Shown: positions 15,540-23,319 of the stretch, piece by piece
Layout of the letters: each line of letters opens with the position of its first letter
Position numbering within the stretch: position 1 is the first letter of the stretch
DNA from: Dyella lipolytica
Lineage (GTDB): Bacteria > Pseudomonadota > Gammaproteobacteria > Xanthomonadales > Rhodanobacteraceae
Reading direction: 5' to 3'
Assembly: GCF_030160075.1 (NCBI RefSeq)
Contig: NZ_BSNQ01000009.1
Location: 1,041,605 to 1,105,604, forward strand
Length of the DNA: 64,000 bases
The notes under the pieces: model-generated
Told to the model about the DNA's origin: nothing
Seen by the model: the letters and a program-made list of their open reading frames with translations, nothing else
The model's database searches: none
Program-made: the position numbers and the translations under genes

Positions 15540-18038
15540 TCAGTTCGTGCCGTTGTAGTTGTCGATCGTCTGCACCAAACGGTTCAGCGCGTCGTAACCC
15601 AACTGGCGCTGGATGCCCAAGGCGTCGCTGCTTTGGATCAGGTTGCCGTTGGCGTCGTAGCTGGTGCTGGCGGTGGCGTTGAAGACGGTGTGGCTGAGGC
15701 CGTCGACCACAGTGGTGAGTTGGCCCAGGGGGTTGAAGGTGCGGGTGAGGCTTTGGTGGACGGTGCCGCTAGCGTCGTAGACCTGTTCGCTGGTTTTGTC
15801 GCCGGCGGCATCGAGGGTGTATTGGACGTAGTTGCCTAGCGCATCGGTGATCTTGGTGAGACGGTGGGCGGTGTCGTAGCCGTAGGTGGTGGTGACGTCG
15901 TCGGGATCGGTGACGGTTTGCACGGCGCCGTAGGCGGTGTAGGTAAAACGCGTGGCGGCACCGCCCACCGTGCGCGAGGCGAGCCAGCCGCGCGGGGTGT
16001 AGGTGAGATCGGTGTTGATGCCGTTGGCGTCGGTGATGCGCGTGATGCGGCCATCGGCATCGTAGGAGGCGATGGTGGTGACGTGGCCTAAGGCATCGGT
16101 GACTTGATACAGATCGCCGGGTTGATAGCAGGCGGCGCCGGGGGTGTCGCAGTTCGCGGCACTGCTACTGGTGTAGTAGGTGTAGGTGGTGGTTTGCGTC
16201 AGATCGGTGCGAGAGCCCGTCGCAGACAGCATCAAGCCGACCAGCGGGCAGCCGGTACCGACGGCGGTGCAGTAGGTGTAGGTGCTGCGGCGGACACCGG
16301 ATGGAACGGTGCCGGTGTTGGAACAGGTGTAGGACTTCGCGGCCGATACCGCTCCATCAATTTCGCAACGTGCAAGTGGTTCGCCCAGCGTGTTGTAAAC
16401 CCAGTCTGTCTGGGTGATCAACGCATTGCTTGGGCTCAAGACATTTCGCTGAGTGGGAACATGGAACGTATCGTTCCATGTAGTCATGATAGTTCGTTGA
16501 ACGGGACCGCCGGAATCCTCGGTGCGTCCCGTCTCCATGCCATCGGCGTCATACTCGTACGTGGTTATATTGCCGTTGAAGTCGGTGGTTTGAGTCACCA
16601 AGCCCATGGGGCTGTTATAGGCCCAGGAGCTAATCGTCGAACACGACTCGCAGATAGCGCTGACGCTTGCAAGGTATGGGACGCCCGCTTGCGTGGTGAA
16701 AGTATGGGTGCGCGACGTACCTAAGGGGTCGACCACCGTTACCGAGCCGCCACTGGTGTAGGTCAGCGCGTACGACTCCACACCGCCGGCCATCTGGTTG
16801 TTAATGCCTTGGCCCGACGCGTTGTAGCTGTAGCTGAAATAGCGGGTACCTGTTTCATCAAGGATGCCAGTCAATAATCCAATGGCCGTGTCGCCACCGT
16901 TATTGGGAGACTCATCGTAGAGATACGTCCACGTCGTGCCGCCCGGATACGAGACCGTTTGCAGTTCGCTGCTGCCGTCGTAGGCGTAACCGTAAGTAGA
17001 ACCATCTGGCGCAGTCACTTGGTTGATCAGGCCGCTGCTGCTGTAGGTGATCTGGATCGTGCGCTGCTCCGGATCGACCACCGATATCAAATAGCCTGGC
17101 CCCGGCGCCACCGTCGTGGGTGTACTGGCCGTGCTGTAGTTGAGCGTCGTAATGAATCCGTTCGCGTCTTGAATGCTGGTCAACTGACCGGCAGCGTTGA
17201 ACTGCTCGGTACTGCGTGTATCGACACGTTGAAGCGTCCAACTCGTGGGATTGCCACTGCTGTCGGTCTGCTCGGTCAGCGCGTCGGGGACATCGGCTTG
17301 ACCATGCCACACGCCGCTGGATAACCAGTAAGTAATAACGCGCCCGTCTTCACGGGTGACAGTGGCCGTACCCGTGCCGGAAGAAGATCCGGCCACATAG
17401 GTCACGTGACTCGAATAGGAGTGGCGCCAATGCTGGCCAATGGTATCCAGCCCGGCGCTGGAATCACTGTTGTAATAACGTGTGAAGCTCAGCCATCGGC
17501 CCGCACTAAAGTCCCGATCTTCGCGGTAAACGTTGCCCGTACCCGCATTGATGGGATCGCCTTCAATATTCAGGAGAGGCGGCTTGCCGATCAGATTAGC
17601 GTTGGAAGGCGACGTACTTGTGCCCACGCAAAACCAGCTGACTCCCGTACCGCTGGAATACTGGTAGACCAAACTCCAATCCATCTGCGCCCAACCACCT
17701 GCAGCGCCATTACCGCTCCAAGGATCGGTGAGGTCATAGATGTAACAGGGCTTGCTAACTACCCAACCGTTTCCATAACCCGGGACTGCCGCCATGCTGG
17801 CTTGGCACACGCCCAGGGCTTGCTCATAGGTATAGCCAGACGAAGCAGGGATGCACCATCCGCTGTCGGCCATCACTGATGCCGTGTGCAACATGCCAAG
17901 CAGGAAAAGAGCGAATAAAGCTATCCAGCGCTCGAATGTCGATCGCGACGTTGTCTCTCGCGACGCTGAAAAAGTGATAGGCCCTAGACCTTTGGCACAG
18001 CTGTGCAGCACTCGTGTGGTGCTTCCAACGAAATCCAT
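15540..18038 (-). CDS. RHS/YD-repeat protein with DUF6531 domain, lacking the RHS C-terminal core
   Basis: Secreted YD-repeat protein, 832 residues. The ATG at 18038 follows an aggggaca ribosome binding site. A hydrophobic segment (WIALFALFLLGML) ends at a VMA-D cleavage region near residue 57. A Cys-containing N-terminal domain is followed by GDPINAGTGNVYREDRDF, the DUF6531 start typical of RHS proteins, then FTRYYNSDSS and a long series of YD repeats. It stops after YDALNRLVQTIDNYNGTN with no RHS core and no tip. In related full-length RHS proteins the repeats continue from about this point, and the next gene supplies that missing part behind its own signal sequence. The pair therefore looks like one RHS protein split in two. 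Confidence 0.82.
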   Translation of the reverse strand: MDFVGSTTRVLHSCAKGLGPITFSASRETTSRSTFERWIALFALFLLGMLHTASVMADSGWCIPASSGYTYEQALGVCQASMAAVPGYGNGWVVSKPCYIYDLTDPWSGNGAAGGWAQMDWSLVYQYSSGTGVSWFCVGTSTSPSNANLIGKPPLLNIEGDPINAGTGNVYREDRDFSAGRWLSFTRYYNSDSSAGLDTIGQHWRHSYSSHVTYVAGSSSGTGTATVTREDGRVITYWLSSGVWHGQADVPDALTEQTDSSGNPTSWTLQRVDTRSTEQFNAAGQLTSIQDANGFITTLNYSTASTPTTVAPGPGYLISVVDPEQRTIQITYSSSGLINQVTAPDGSTYGYAYDGSSELQTVSYPGGTTWTYLYDESPNNGGDTAIGLLTGILDETGTRYFSYSYNASGQGINNQMAGGVESYALTYTSGGSVTVVDPLGTSRTHTFTTQAGVPYLASVSAICESCSTISSWAYNSPMGLVTQTTDFNGNITTYEYDADGMETGRTEDSGGPVQRTIMTTWNDTFHVPTQRNVLSPSNALITQTDWVYNTLGEPLARCEIDGAVSAAKSYTCSNTGTVPSGVRRSTYTYCTAVGTGCPLVGLMLSATGSRTDLTQTTTYTYYTSSSAANCDTPGAACYQPGDLYQVTDALGHVTTIASYDADGRITRITDANGINTDLTYTPRGWLASRTVGGAATRFTYTAYGAVQTVTDPDDVTTTYGYDTAHRLTKITDALGNYVQYTLDAAGDKTSEQVYDASGTVHQSLTRTFNPLGQLTTVVDGLSHTVFNATASTSYDANGNLIQSSDALGIQRQLGYDALNRLVQTIDNYNGTN

Positions 18039-18280
18039 TTTTGTCCCCTGTTACATGTGTCGTAGGCTGCTAACCGGTGCAACATGCCCAGCATGTTGTC
18101 AACGATTCGTGACGACTGTTATCGCAAGACGCAAGCCAGACTTCTGCGTGATGCTACGTAGGATCTTTCCTGCACAGGCTGACTACTGTGCGAACAAATC
18201 ATGGCTATACGATGACCCAAGTGCGGCACAACCGTCCTCAGTGGGTGTGCCGCGAAGGGGATCATACGAGTACGAACGCG

Positions 18281-18613
18281 TTACCCAACCGGCTCGCGCC
18301 GAAGCGTATCGACGTATTGGCGAAGGAAATGAATCGCGGCATGTAGGCCGTTGGTTTGCGAGGGGGTGAGTGGCCAATGGCCAGTCTCGATTCGCTTGCC
18401 GTGGGCTTTGGCACGGTGGAAGGCTTCGCTGTTGCTTAGCAGTTCGCGTATGACGTGGGCTGCTAAAGCGGTGCCAGCGAGCTTCGTGATGTACGTTTGC
18501 CGTGACGCCTTCACCGGGTCCAGGGGAAAGAGTGGACCGTCGAAGGGTGAAGTGGATTTGCGATCGGTGGGAACCGATGGGCATGCGTGTGCCGTATGAT
18601 CTGGCTTAGCCAT
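18281..18613 (-). CDS. Hypothetical protein (110 aa)
   Basis: Unrecognised small protein, upstream of and co-directional with the RHS genes but 240 bases away from them. It has a Pro/Ser-rich N-terminus (PFDGPLFPLDP) and a helical remainder (LAGTALAAHVIRELL, LHAAIHFLRQYVDTLRREP), with no signal peptide and no Cys beyond one in the N-terminal tail. The composition is protein-like, with a regular helix pattern. No ribosome binding site is convincing. The flanking spacers (18039-18280 and 18614-18825) contain no other gene; the right one holds the 14-bp palindrome tacatatatatgta at 18762. Confidence 0.4.
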   Translation of the reverse strand: MAKPDHTAHACPSVPTDRKSTSPFDGPLFPLDPVKASRQTYITKLAGTALAAHVIRELLSNSEAFHRAKAHGKRIETGHWPLTPSQTNGLHAAIHFLRQYVDTLRREPVG

Positions 18614-18825
18614 ATCAACTGTGCCTCAGTTGGTTGTGGTTAGCAGGTCGTGGGAGTTCCAGCTCTCACGATCTGCGCTCTCACTGCATTGCTGCAATGG
18701 TCACCGACGTAGATCTAGCAACGGACGGCGTTGGTGACAGGCCGAAGGTAGCAAGCCGCTATACATATATATGTAGGTGTTTGTCGGTTTGCTGCGTGCG
18801 CTTGGGTTAGATGCTGGTAGCCGGT

Positions 18826-19371
18826 TTAATGACCGGAACGGATCGCCTGCAACAACATCGTTCCCGCGTCTGCAAGGCAGCCATCGTTGCGAATCACTAC
18901 GCTTTCGGGTGGTGTCGGGTACGCATCCAATCTTGCGAGACGCGCTGCGATATCCGATTCCGTCTCTCGCCCGCGTGCAGCTAGCCGTTTTGCAATCGTT
19001 TGTGCGCTTGCTGTGATCAGCACCGGCCGCAGTGATGGGAACCGTTCGCATGCGTGGTCGAATGCGCCGCGCGAACCGTTGACCAGCACATCAGCGCCGC
19101 GCGCCAGCCAATGCTGGACTTCGTTACCGATGCCGTAGTGCAGCCCGTGCGCCTGCCATGTCAGAGCGAACAAACCACGCTGCTCACGTGACTGGAATTC
19201 CGCTTCGCTCAGGGCGACATGATTTTCACCGCCGGCGTGCGCGGGACGCGTGATGTAACGATGCGCGCATAGCACGCCGTGTCCTGCGCCATGTTCGCGC
19301 ACCCAAGCCAGCACACTATCTTTGCCTGCGCCGGATGGCCCCATGACGTAGTACAGATGACCATCGCTCAT
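18826..19371 (-). CDS. phnN: Ribose 1,5-bisphosphate phosphokinase PhnN
   Basis: Phosphorylates ribose 1,5-bisphosphate to PRPP, the last step of the C-P lyase pathway, in the cytoplasm. It has 181 residues from the ATG at 19371, which overlaps the stop of the DUF1045 gene as ATGA; the longer frame to 19500 runs into that gene and is rejected. The P-loop GPSGAGKD is at residues 11-18, and the guanylate-kinase-like body shows HRYITRPAHAGGENH and the GNEVQHWLARGADVLVNGSRG segment typical of PhnN. It is the third gene of a leftward operon headed by phnF, opposite the phnG-M operon. Confidence 0.93.
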   Translation of the reverse strand: MSDGHLYYVMGPSGAGKDSVLAWVREHGAGHGVLCAHRYITRPAHAGGENHVALSEAEFQSREQRGLFALTWQAHGLHYGIGNEVQHWLARGADVLVNGSRGAFDHACERFPSLRPVLITASAQTIAKRLAARGRETESDIAARLARLDAYPTPPESVVIRNDGCLADAGTMLLQAIRSGH

Positions 19372-20024
19372 GTAGCAGTTCCTTTGCGTAGCGCGATGCG
19401 TTCGATCTGTTCGAATGGCTGATCCAGTTCCCTTTCGCAGCAGATGGTGAGCGCGTCGATATGTGCGTGCGTCGGCTTCGTCAGTTTTAACGAAAGCCAT
19501 TCGCGTAACGCTTGTTCTTCTTCATCGCTAGCGCGCGCGCACAACGTCATGTGGAATCGATAGCGTTGCAGCACGTACGGGTAGCCGTACTCGCGGAACA
19601 AGCGGAGTTCGTCTTCACCGAGATGAGGCGCTCTACGCTGCCAGGCGTCTTCGGTAAGCGGTGCGCGCAACGCATTCAATGCGAGCACGCATCGTTCGGA
19701 CAATGCCTGTGCGGCAGCTTCATCGCCGGAGGGGCGCAAGGCGAGAAAGCCGGCGAGTTTATCGAGCTGTAGCGGCAGCTTGAATGTAGCGACATGCTGC
19801 GCGATATCGTCGAGTTTTTGGCGCAGATCTTCGTAGCTGACACCTTCAGCCAGTGCGAACGGCGCGACCAGCGTTGCGTGCCAGCCGTAGCGACGCGCGG
19901 GTGCCAACAATGCCTGCAGACGTTCCGGTGCCATGCCCGGTATCGTCTGGGTGGACAGCCAATCGCGCCCGAAGGCGTGCAGCCCGCTGTCTTCAGCGGG
20001 ACAGAAGTAGACGGCGTAGCGCAT
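19368..20024 (-). CDS. DUF1045 phosphonate-metabolism protein, 2H phosphoesterase type
   Basis: Member of the DUF1045 family, regularly found in C-P lyase operons. The start at 20024 is chosen because MRYAVYFCP is the conserved N-terminus and it follows the phnF stop by two bases. Two HxT motifs are visible, WHATLVAPF (His49, Thr51) and FHMTLCAR (His158, Thr160). They are spaced as in 2H phosphoesterases, which act on cyclic phosphates and 2',3'-type phosphodiesters. The pathway makes 5-phosphoribosyl 1,2-cyclic phosphate, normally opened by PhnP. No phnP is visible here, so this protein is a candidate for that step (inference). 218 residues. Confidence 0.88.
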   Translation of the reverse strand: MRYAVYFCPAEDSGLHAFGRDWLSTQTIPGMAPERLQALLAPARRYGWHATLVAPFALAEGVSYEDLRQKLDDIAQHVATFKLPLQLDKLAGFLALRPSGDEAAAQALSERCVLALNALRAPLTEDAWQRRAPHLGEDELRLFREYGYPYVLQRYRFHMTLCARASDEEEQALREWLSLKLTKPTHAHIDALTICCERELDQPFEQIERIALRKGTAT

Positions 20025-20026
20025 GG

Positions 20027-20755
20027 TCAATCGTTCATCAGCACGAGTTGCACCCAATCGCCGGAGAAGCGCGTGATGCCATATTGCACCGGCACGCCGC
20101 GCGTATCGACATTGATGGATTGCACGTAGAGCACGGGGCGGTTGGCGGGCTGTTTCATCAGGCGCGCGGTGTTGGCGTCGGGCAGGCGCGCGGAGACGCG
20201 GGTGTATTTGCGTTCGTAGTCGGTGATGCCGAATTCGTTGAGCGTGCGGGTCACCGATTGCAGGCGACGATACACGGCGGGCAAGCCGGAGAAGCGCGCG
20301 GCGGGAAAGTAGGCGGTGCTGTAGTCGACGACGTGGCCGTCCGCGCGGTCGAGGGTTTCGATGCGGTAGGTGTATTCGTGACGATCCAGGCCCAGCGATT
20401 GCGCGACCTGCGGCGGCGGGATTTCGCGCGCGTCTTCCAGAAATTCGGTGTCGGCCTCGACATTGAGGTTGCGCATGTTCTGGGTGAAGCGGGTGCGGCG
20501 GCTGATCGGGTAGTCCAGGGTGTGCTCTTGCACGAAGGTGCCGCGGCCCTGTTCGGTGCGCACCAGGTTGCGCTGTTCCAGTGCGGCAATGGCCCGGCGC
20601 ACGGTGTGGCGGTTGACGTTGAAACGCACGGCCAGTTCCTGCGCGGAGGGCAGTTGCTCGCCCTGGCGCAACTGGCCTTTAAGGATGTCGGCGGCCAGGA
20701 TGCCGCTGATTTGGCTCCATAGCGCCACACCCCGCCCTCGTTCGATCTCGCTCAT
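20027..20755 (-). CDS. phnF: PhnF, GntR/HutC-family regulator of phosphonate genes
   Basis: DNA-binding regulator of the C-P lyase operon. The winged helix-turn-helix of the GntR type covers about residues 10-78 (LPSAQELAVRFNVNRHTVRRAIAAL in segments, then RTEQGRGTFV). A UTRA effector-binding domain fills 90-235. The start ATG at 20755 has the ribosome binding site aggaagt. It is divergent from phnG across a 134-base region with the palindrome tgtctag-N4-ctagaca, which is the likely operator and also sits close enough to control phnF itself. In the HutC group PhnF usually represses; derepression by phosphate starvation or a phosphonate ligand is inferred. Confidence 0.92.
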   Translation of the reverse strand: MSEIERGRGVALWSQISGILAADILKGQLRQGEQLPSAQELAVRFNVNRHTVRRAIAALEQRNLVRTEQGRGTFVQEHTLDYPISRRTRFTQNMRNLNVEADTEFLEDAREIPPPQVAQSLGLDRHEYTYRIETLDRADGHVVDYSTAYFPAARFSGLPAVYRRLQSVTRTLNEFGITDYERKYTRVSARLPDANTARLMKQPANRPVLYVQSINVDTRGVPVQYGITRFSGDWVQLVLMND

Positions 20756-20847
20756 ACCACTTCCTTAGCCTGTCTATTGACCGTCATGGCAGCGGCACGC
20801 GGGCCTGCTGCAATGGGTTTCGCCGGGCGTCCCCTCACGCCTGGGTC

Positions 20848-20865
20848 TGTCTAGATAACTAGACA
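20848..20865. promoter_or_regulatory. Probable PhnF operator
   Basis: An inverted repeat tgtctag-ataa-ctagaca sits between divergent phnF and phnG. The half-sites resemble the HutC-subfamily consensus GTMTAKAC (left half gtctagat). It is 25 bases upstream of the phnG start, a repression position. A further tgtcta half-site lies at 20771 near the phnF start. Confidence 0.7.
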
Positions 20866-20889
20866 TTTGTGACAAGCCTAGGAATACCC

Positions 20890-21336
20890 ATGGACACCTC
20901 CCCTAACTTGGCGCGCGCGCAATGGATGTCGCTGCTGGCGCAGGCCGAACCGGCCGAGCTGGCCGCGGCCATGGACGCCTTCGCGCCGCCGGCCGACACG
21001 GCCTGGCTGCGCCCGGCGCAGACCGGTCTATACATGTTGCGCGGACGTGTCGGCGGCACCGGCCCGCAATTCAACTTCGGCGAAATCACGGTGACCCGTT
21101 GCAGCGTGCAGGCCGGCGGCCATATCGGCCACGCCTGGGTACGCGGCAGCAACCCGCGCCATGCCGAATTGGCGGCGCTGGCGGATGCGATGTTGCAGGA
21201 CTCCGCGCAGCATGCCTCCTTGCGCATGCAGGTGATCGAGCCGTTGCGCCGCGCGCTGGACACGCGACGCGACGACGCCAGCCGCAAGGCGGCCTCCAGC
21301 AAGGTGGAATTCTTCACTGTGGTGCGTGGCGAATGA
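20890..21336 (+). CDS. phnG: C-P lyase subunit PhnG
   Basis: Subunit of the PhnGHIJ core complex that converts alkylphosphonates to the ribosyl triphosphate analogue and then cleaves the C-P bond. The start at 20890 (MDTSPNLARAQW) has agga at 6-base spacing, better than the in-frame GTG at 20869. The 148 residues cover the expected length, with the conserved patterns RPAQTGLYMLRGRVGGTGPQFNFGE (in segments), TVTRCSVQ, GHIGHAWVRGSNPRHAELAALADA and a C-terminal AASSKVEFFTVVRG. It is first in the rightward operon and overlaps phnH by ATGA. Confidence 0.95.
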   Translation: MDTSPNLARAQWMSLLAQAEPAELAAAMDAFAPPADTAWLRPAQTGLYMLRGRVGGTGPQFNFGEITVTRCSVQAGGHIGHAWVRGSNPRHAELAALADAMLQDSAQHASLRMQVIEPLRRALDTRRDDASRKAASSKVEFFTVVRGE

Positions 21337-22016
21337 TGCAAGCCGCCTTTGCCGACTATGTATTCGACAGCCAGCGCACCTTTCGTGAGCTGCTGCAGGC
21401 GATGGCCCGCCCGGCCCAGCCCCGTCCGTTGCCCGTGTTGCCGCCGTCGCCCGCGCCGATTGCACCGGCGGCGATGGCCATCCTGCTTACCTTGTGCGAC
21501 GCCACGACGTCGGTGTGGCTGCAACAGCCTGAAGAAGAAGCGATCAGCCACCTGCGTTTTCATGCCGGCCTGCGCCTGGCGGAACGCCCCGAGGATGCCG
21601 ATTTTGCGCTGATCAGCGACCCCGCTTCGATGCCGTCGCTGGAGCGGTTTGCGCACGGCGATCTGCGTTATCCCGATCGCTCGGCCAGCCTGATTATTCA
21701 AGCCACCTCATTCAGCTCCTCCCCCTGCATGCAGGGGGAGGATGGGAGGGGGTCGCACACGGTTGCCTCAACGCAAGATTGTGCAACCCCACCCCAACCC
21801 TCCCCTGCAAGCAGGGGAGGGAGCAACCCCGCCATGCGCTTTGCGGGCCCCGGTATTCGCGAGACCGAGACCTTGGCGATCGACGGTCTGCCTTCCGATT
21901 TCTGGCAGCAGCGCGCGGCAATGGCCGCGCAGCTGCCGCTGGGTGTCGACCTGTTCTTCGTCGCTGCGCAACACGTCGTTGCGTTGCCGCGCACGACCCG
22001 TTTGCTGGAGAGCTGA
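21333..22016 (+). CDS. phnH: C-P lyase subunit PhnH, with in-frame repeat insertion
   Basis: Core C-P lyase subunit. The start ATG at 21333 overlaps the phnG stop (ATGA). It has 227 residues, about 35-40 longer than usual for PhnH. The extra length is one block: after SASLIIQATSF the protein runs through SSSPCMQGEDGRGSHT and QPSPASRGGSN before resuming the conserved MRFAGPGIRETETLAIDGLP (in segments). The block is encoded by two GC-rich palindromes of an intergenic repeat type (21717-21742 and 21798-21821). The frame is kept and the downstream motifs (LPLGVDLFFVA...LPRTTR) are intact. The insertion falls at a likely surface loop between strands, so the protein may still work, but this is unproven. 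Confidence 0.9.
   Translation: MMQAAFADYVFDSQRTFRELLQAMARPAQPRPLPVLPPSPAPIAPAAMAILLTLCDATTSVWLQQPEEEAISHLRFHAGLRLAERPEDADFALISDPASMPSLERFAHGDLRYPDRSASLIIQATSFSSSPCMQGEDGRGSHTVASTQDCATPPQPSPASRGGSNPAMRFAGPGIRETETLAIDGLPSDFWQQRAAMAAQLPLGVDLFFVAAQHVVALPRTTRLLES
21717..21821. repeat. Palindromic repeat inserted inside phnH
   Basis: Two palindromes: a 13-bp arm pair at 21717-21729 and 21730-21742 (core ccccctgcatgcaggggg), and an 11-bp pair at 21798-21808 and 21811-21821 (core cccctgcaagcagggg). They are separated by about 55 bases. This architecture is typical of intergenic repeats in this group but lies here inside a reading frame. Confidence 0.85.
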
Positions 22017-23120
22017 ATGTATGTTGCCGTGAAAGGCGGCGAGCAGGCGATCGCTCGTTCGCTGGAATTGTTGGCCGAGGCGCGCCGTGGCGACACGGCG
22101 GTGCCGGAACTCGAGCTTGCGCAGATTCGCGAGCAGCTGCGCCTGGGCGTCGCGCGCGTGATGCAGGAAGGTTCGCTGTACGACGAAGAGTTGGCTGCGC
22201 TGGCGATTCGCCAGGCCGCGGGCGACATGCTGGAAGCGATCTTCTTGCTGCGCGCGTATCGCACCACGTTGCCGCGCTTTGGCTATACGCAGCCGCTGGA
22301 TACCACGGCGATGCGCGTGCGGCGGCGCGTGTCGGGGACGTTCAAGGATATTCCGGGCGGCCAGGTGCTGGGCCCCACTTACGACTATACGCAGCGCTTG
22401 CTGGAGTTCGACACGACGACGCCCGCCGTCGTCAAATCTGCCGAAACGCCGCTGCCATCCAACATGCCGCGCGTGCTGGACCTGCTCGATGCGGAGGCGT
22501 TGATCGAACGTATCGATGCCGGCAGCGATCCGGAACCGATGGATCTCACCCGCGAACCGCTGATGTTTCCTGCCGATCGCGCGACGCGTTTGCAGAACCT
22601 CGCGCGCGGCGATGAAGGTTTTCTGCTCAGCATGGCCTATTCCACTCAGCGCGGTTACGCGGAAAGCCATCCGTTCGCCGGCGAGATCCGCATGGGCGAA
22701 GTGGATGTGGTGGTGTGTCCCGAAGAATTGGGTTTCGCCATCGAGATCGGCGCGGTCACGCTGACCGAGTGCCAGATGATCAACCAGTTCCACGGCGGCA
22801 ACGGTGTGCCGCCGCAATTCACCCGCGGCTACGGTTTGAGCATGGGCGAAGGCGAACGCAAGGCGATGTCGATGGCCTTGGTCGACCGCGCGTTACGTTG
22901 CGACGAATTGGCCGAACCGAGCTATGCACCGGCACAGAACCAGGAATTCGTGCTGTCGCATTCTGACAGCGTGGAAGCCTCGGGCTTCGTGCAGCATTTG
23001 AAATTGCCGCATTACGTGGACTTTCAGGCGGAACTGTCGCTGCTGCGCACCTTGGCTGCGCAACACGCCACGGATACCGATGAACAGCCTTTGAGTGCGG
23101 CCGGAGGGCAGCGGCCATGA
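22017..23120 (+). CDS. phnI: C-P lyase subunit PhnI
   Basis: Nucleosidase-like core subunit that with PhnGHL loads the phosphonate onto the ribose of ATP. The 367 residues match the family. The ATG follows the phnH stop directly with no gap. Conserved segments include the MYVAVKGGEQAI start, RRVSGTFKDIPGGQVLGPTYDYTQR (in segments), MAYSTQRGYAESHPFAGEIR, CQMINQFHGG and QNQEFVLSHSDSVEASGFVQHLKLPHYVDFQ (in segments). The stop at 23118-23120 is followed by a 200-base spacer with a 42-bp inverted repeat before phnJ. Confidence 0.96.
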   Translation: MYVAVKGGEQAIARSLELLAEARRGDTAVPELELAQIREQLRLGVARVMQEGSLYDEELAALAIRQAAGDMLEAIFLLRAYRTTLPRFGYTQPLDTTAMRVRRRVSGTFKDIPGGQVLGPTYDYTQRLLEFDTTTPAVVKSAETPLPSNMPRVLDLLDAEALIERIDAGSDPEPMDLTREPLMFPADRATRLQNLARGDEGFLLSMAYSTQRGYAESHPFAGEIRMGEVDVVVCPEELGFAIEIGAVTLTECQMINQFHGGNGVPPQFTRGYGLSMGEGERKAMSMALVDRALRCDELAEPSYAPAQNQEFVLSHSDSVEASGFVQHLKLPHYVDFQAELSLLRTLAAQHATDTDEQPLSAAGGQRP

Positions 23121-23149
23121 CCACGATATCCATACGACACGCAAATGTG

Positions 23150-23306
23150 CTCCCTCTCCCCTTCGGGGAGAGGGTTGGGGTGAGGGGCCAGGCTGGCCAC
23201 GCACTCCGCTTCAACAAAGCACTTTTTGTTCTAGTTGCACGCAAAAGCACAGCTCTTCGGCACACTGGCCCCTCACCCCAACCCTCTCCCCGAAGGGGAG
23301 AGGGAG
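23150..23306. repeat. 42-bp perfect inverted repeat between phnI and phnJ
   Basis: Arms 23150-23191 and 23265-23306 are exact reverse complements. Each arm itself contains a small hairpin (ctctccccttcggggagag). The cccctcaccccaaccctctc core is a known kind of abundant intergenic repeat in xanthomonads and other proteobacteria (from memory). The 73-base centre carries no gene. The phnJ start lies only 14 bases past the right arm. Confidence 0.9.
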
Positions 23307-23319
23307 TTGCATCCCCGCT

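Noticed and set aside
14637..17310. YD-repeat DNA in the RHS genes as a possible CRISPR or tandem repeat array
   Set aside because: The repeats are degenerate and in frame with YD protein motifs; there are no constant repeats with spacers.
17851..18369. 172-codon plus-strand frame at the RHS 5' end
   Set aside because: It overlaps the RHS start and the 110-aa minus-strand gene, and the translation is not protein-like.
11241..18613. The island as a prophage or integrative element
   Set aside because: No integrase, phage structural gene, tRNA target or attachment repeat was found; the features fit REP/RAYT spread beside an RHS locus.
20771..20889. A Pho box in the phnF-phnG region
   Set aside because: No pair of ctgtcat-like direct repeats at 11-base spacing was found; the visible palindrome fits a GntR/HutC operator instead.
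21768..22817. 349-codon minus-strand frame over phnH and phnI
   Set aside because: Antisense shadow; Arg/His/Gln-rich translation without family features.
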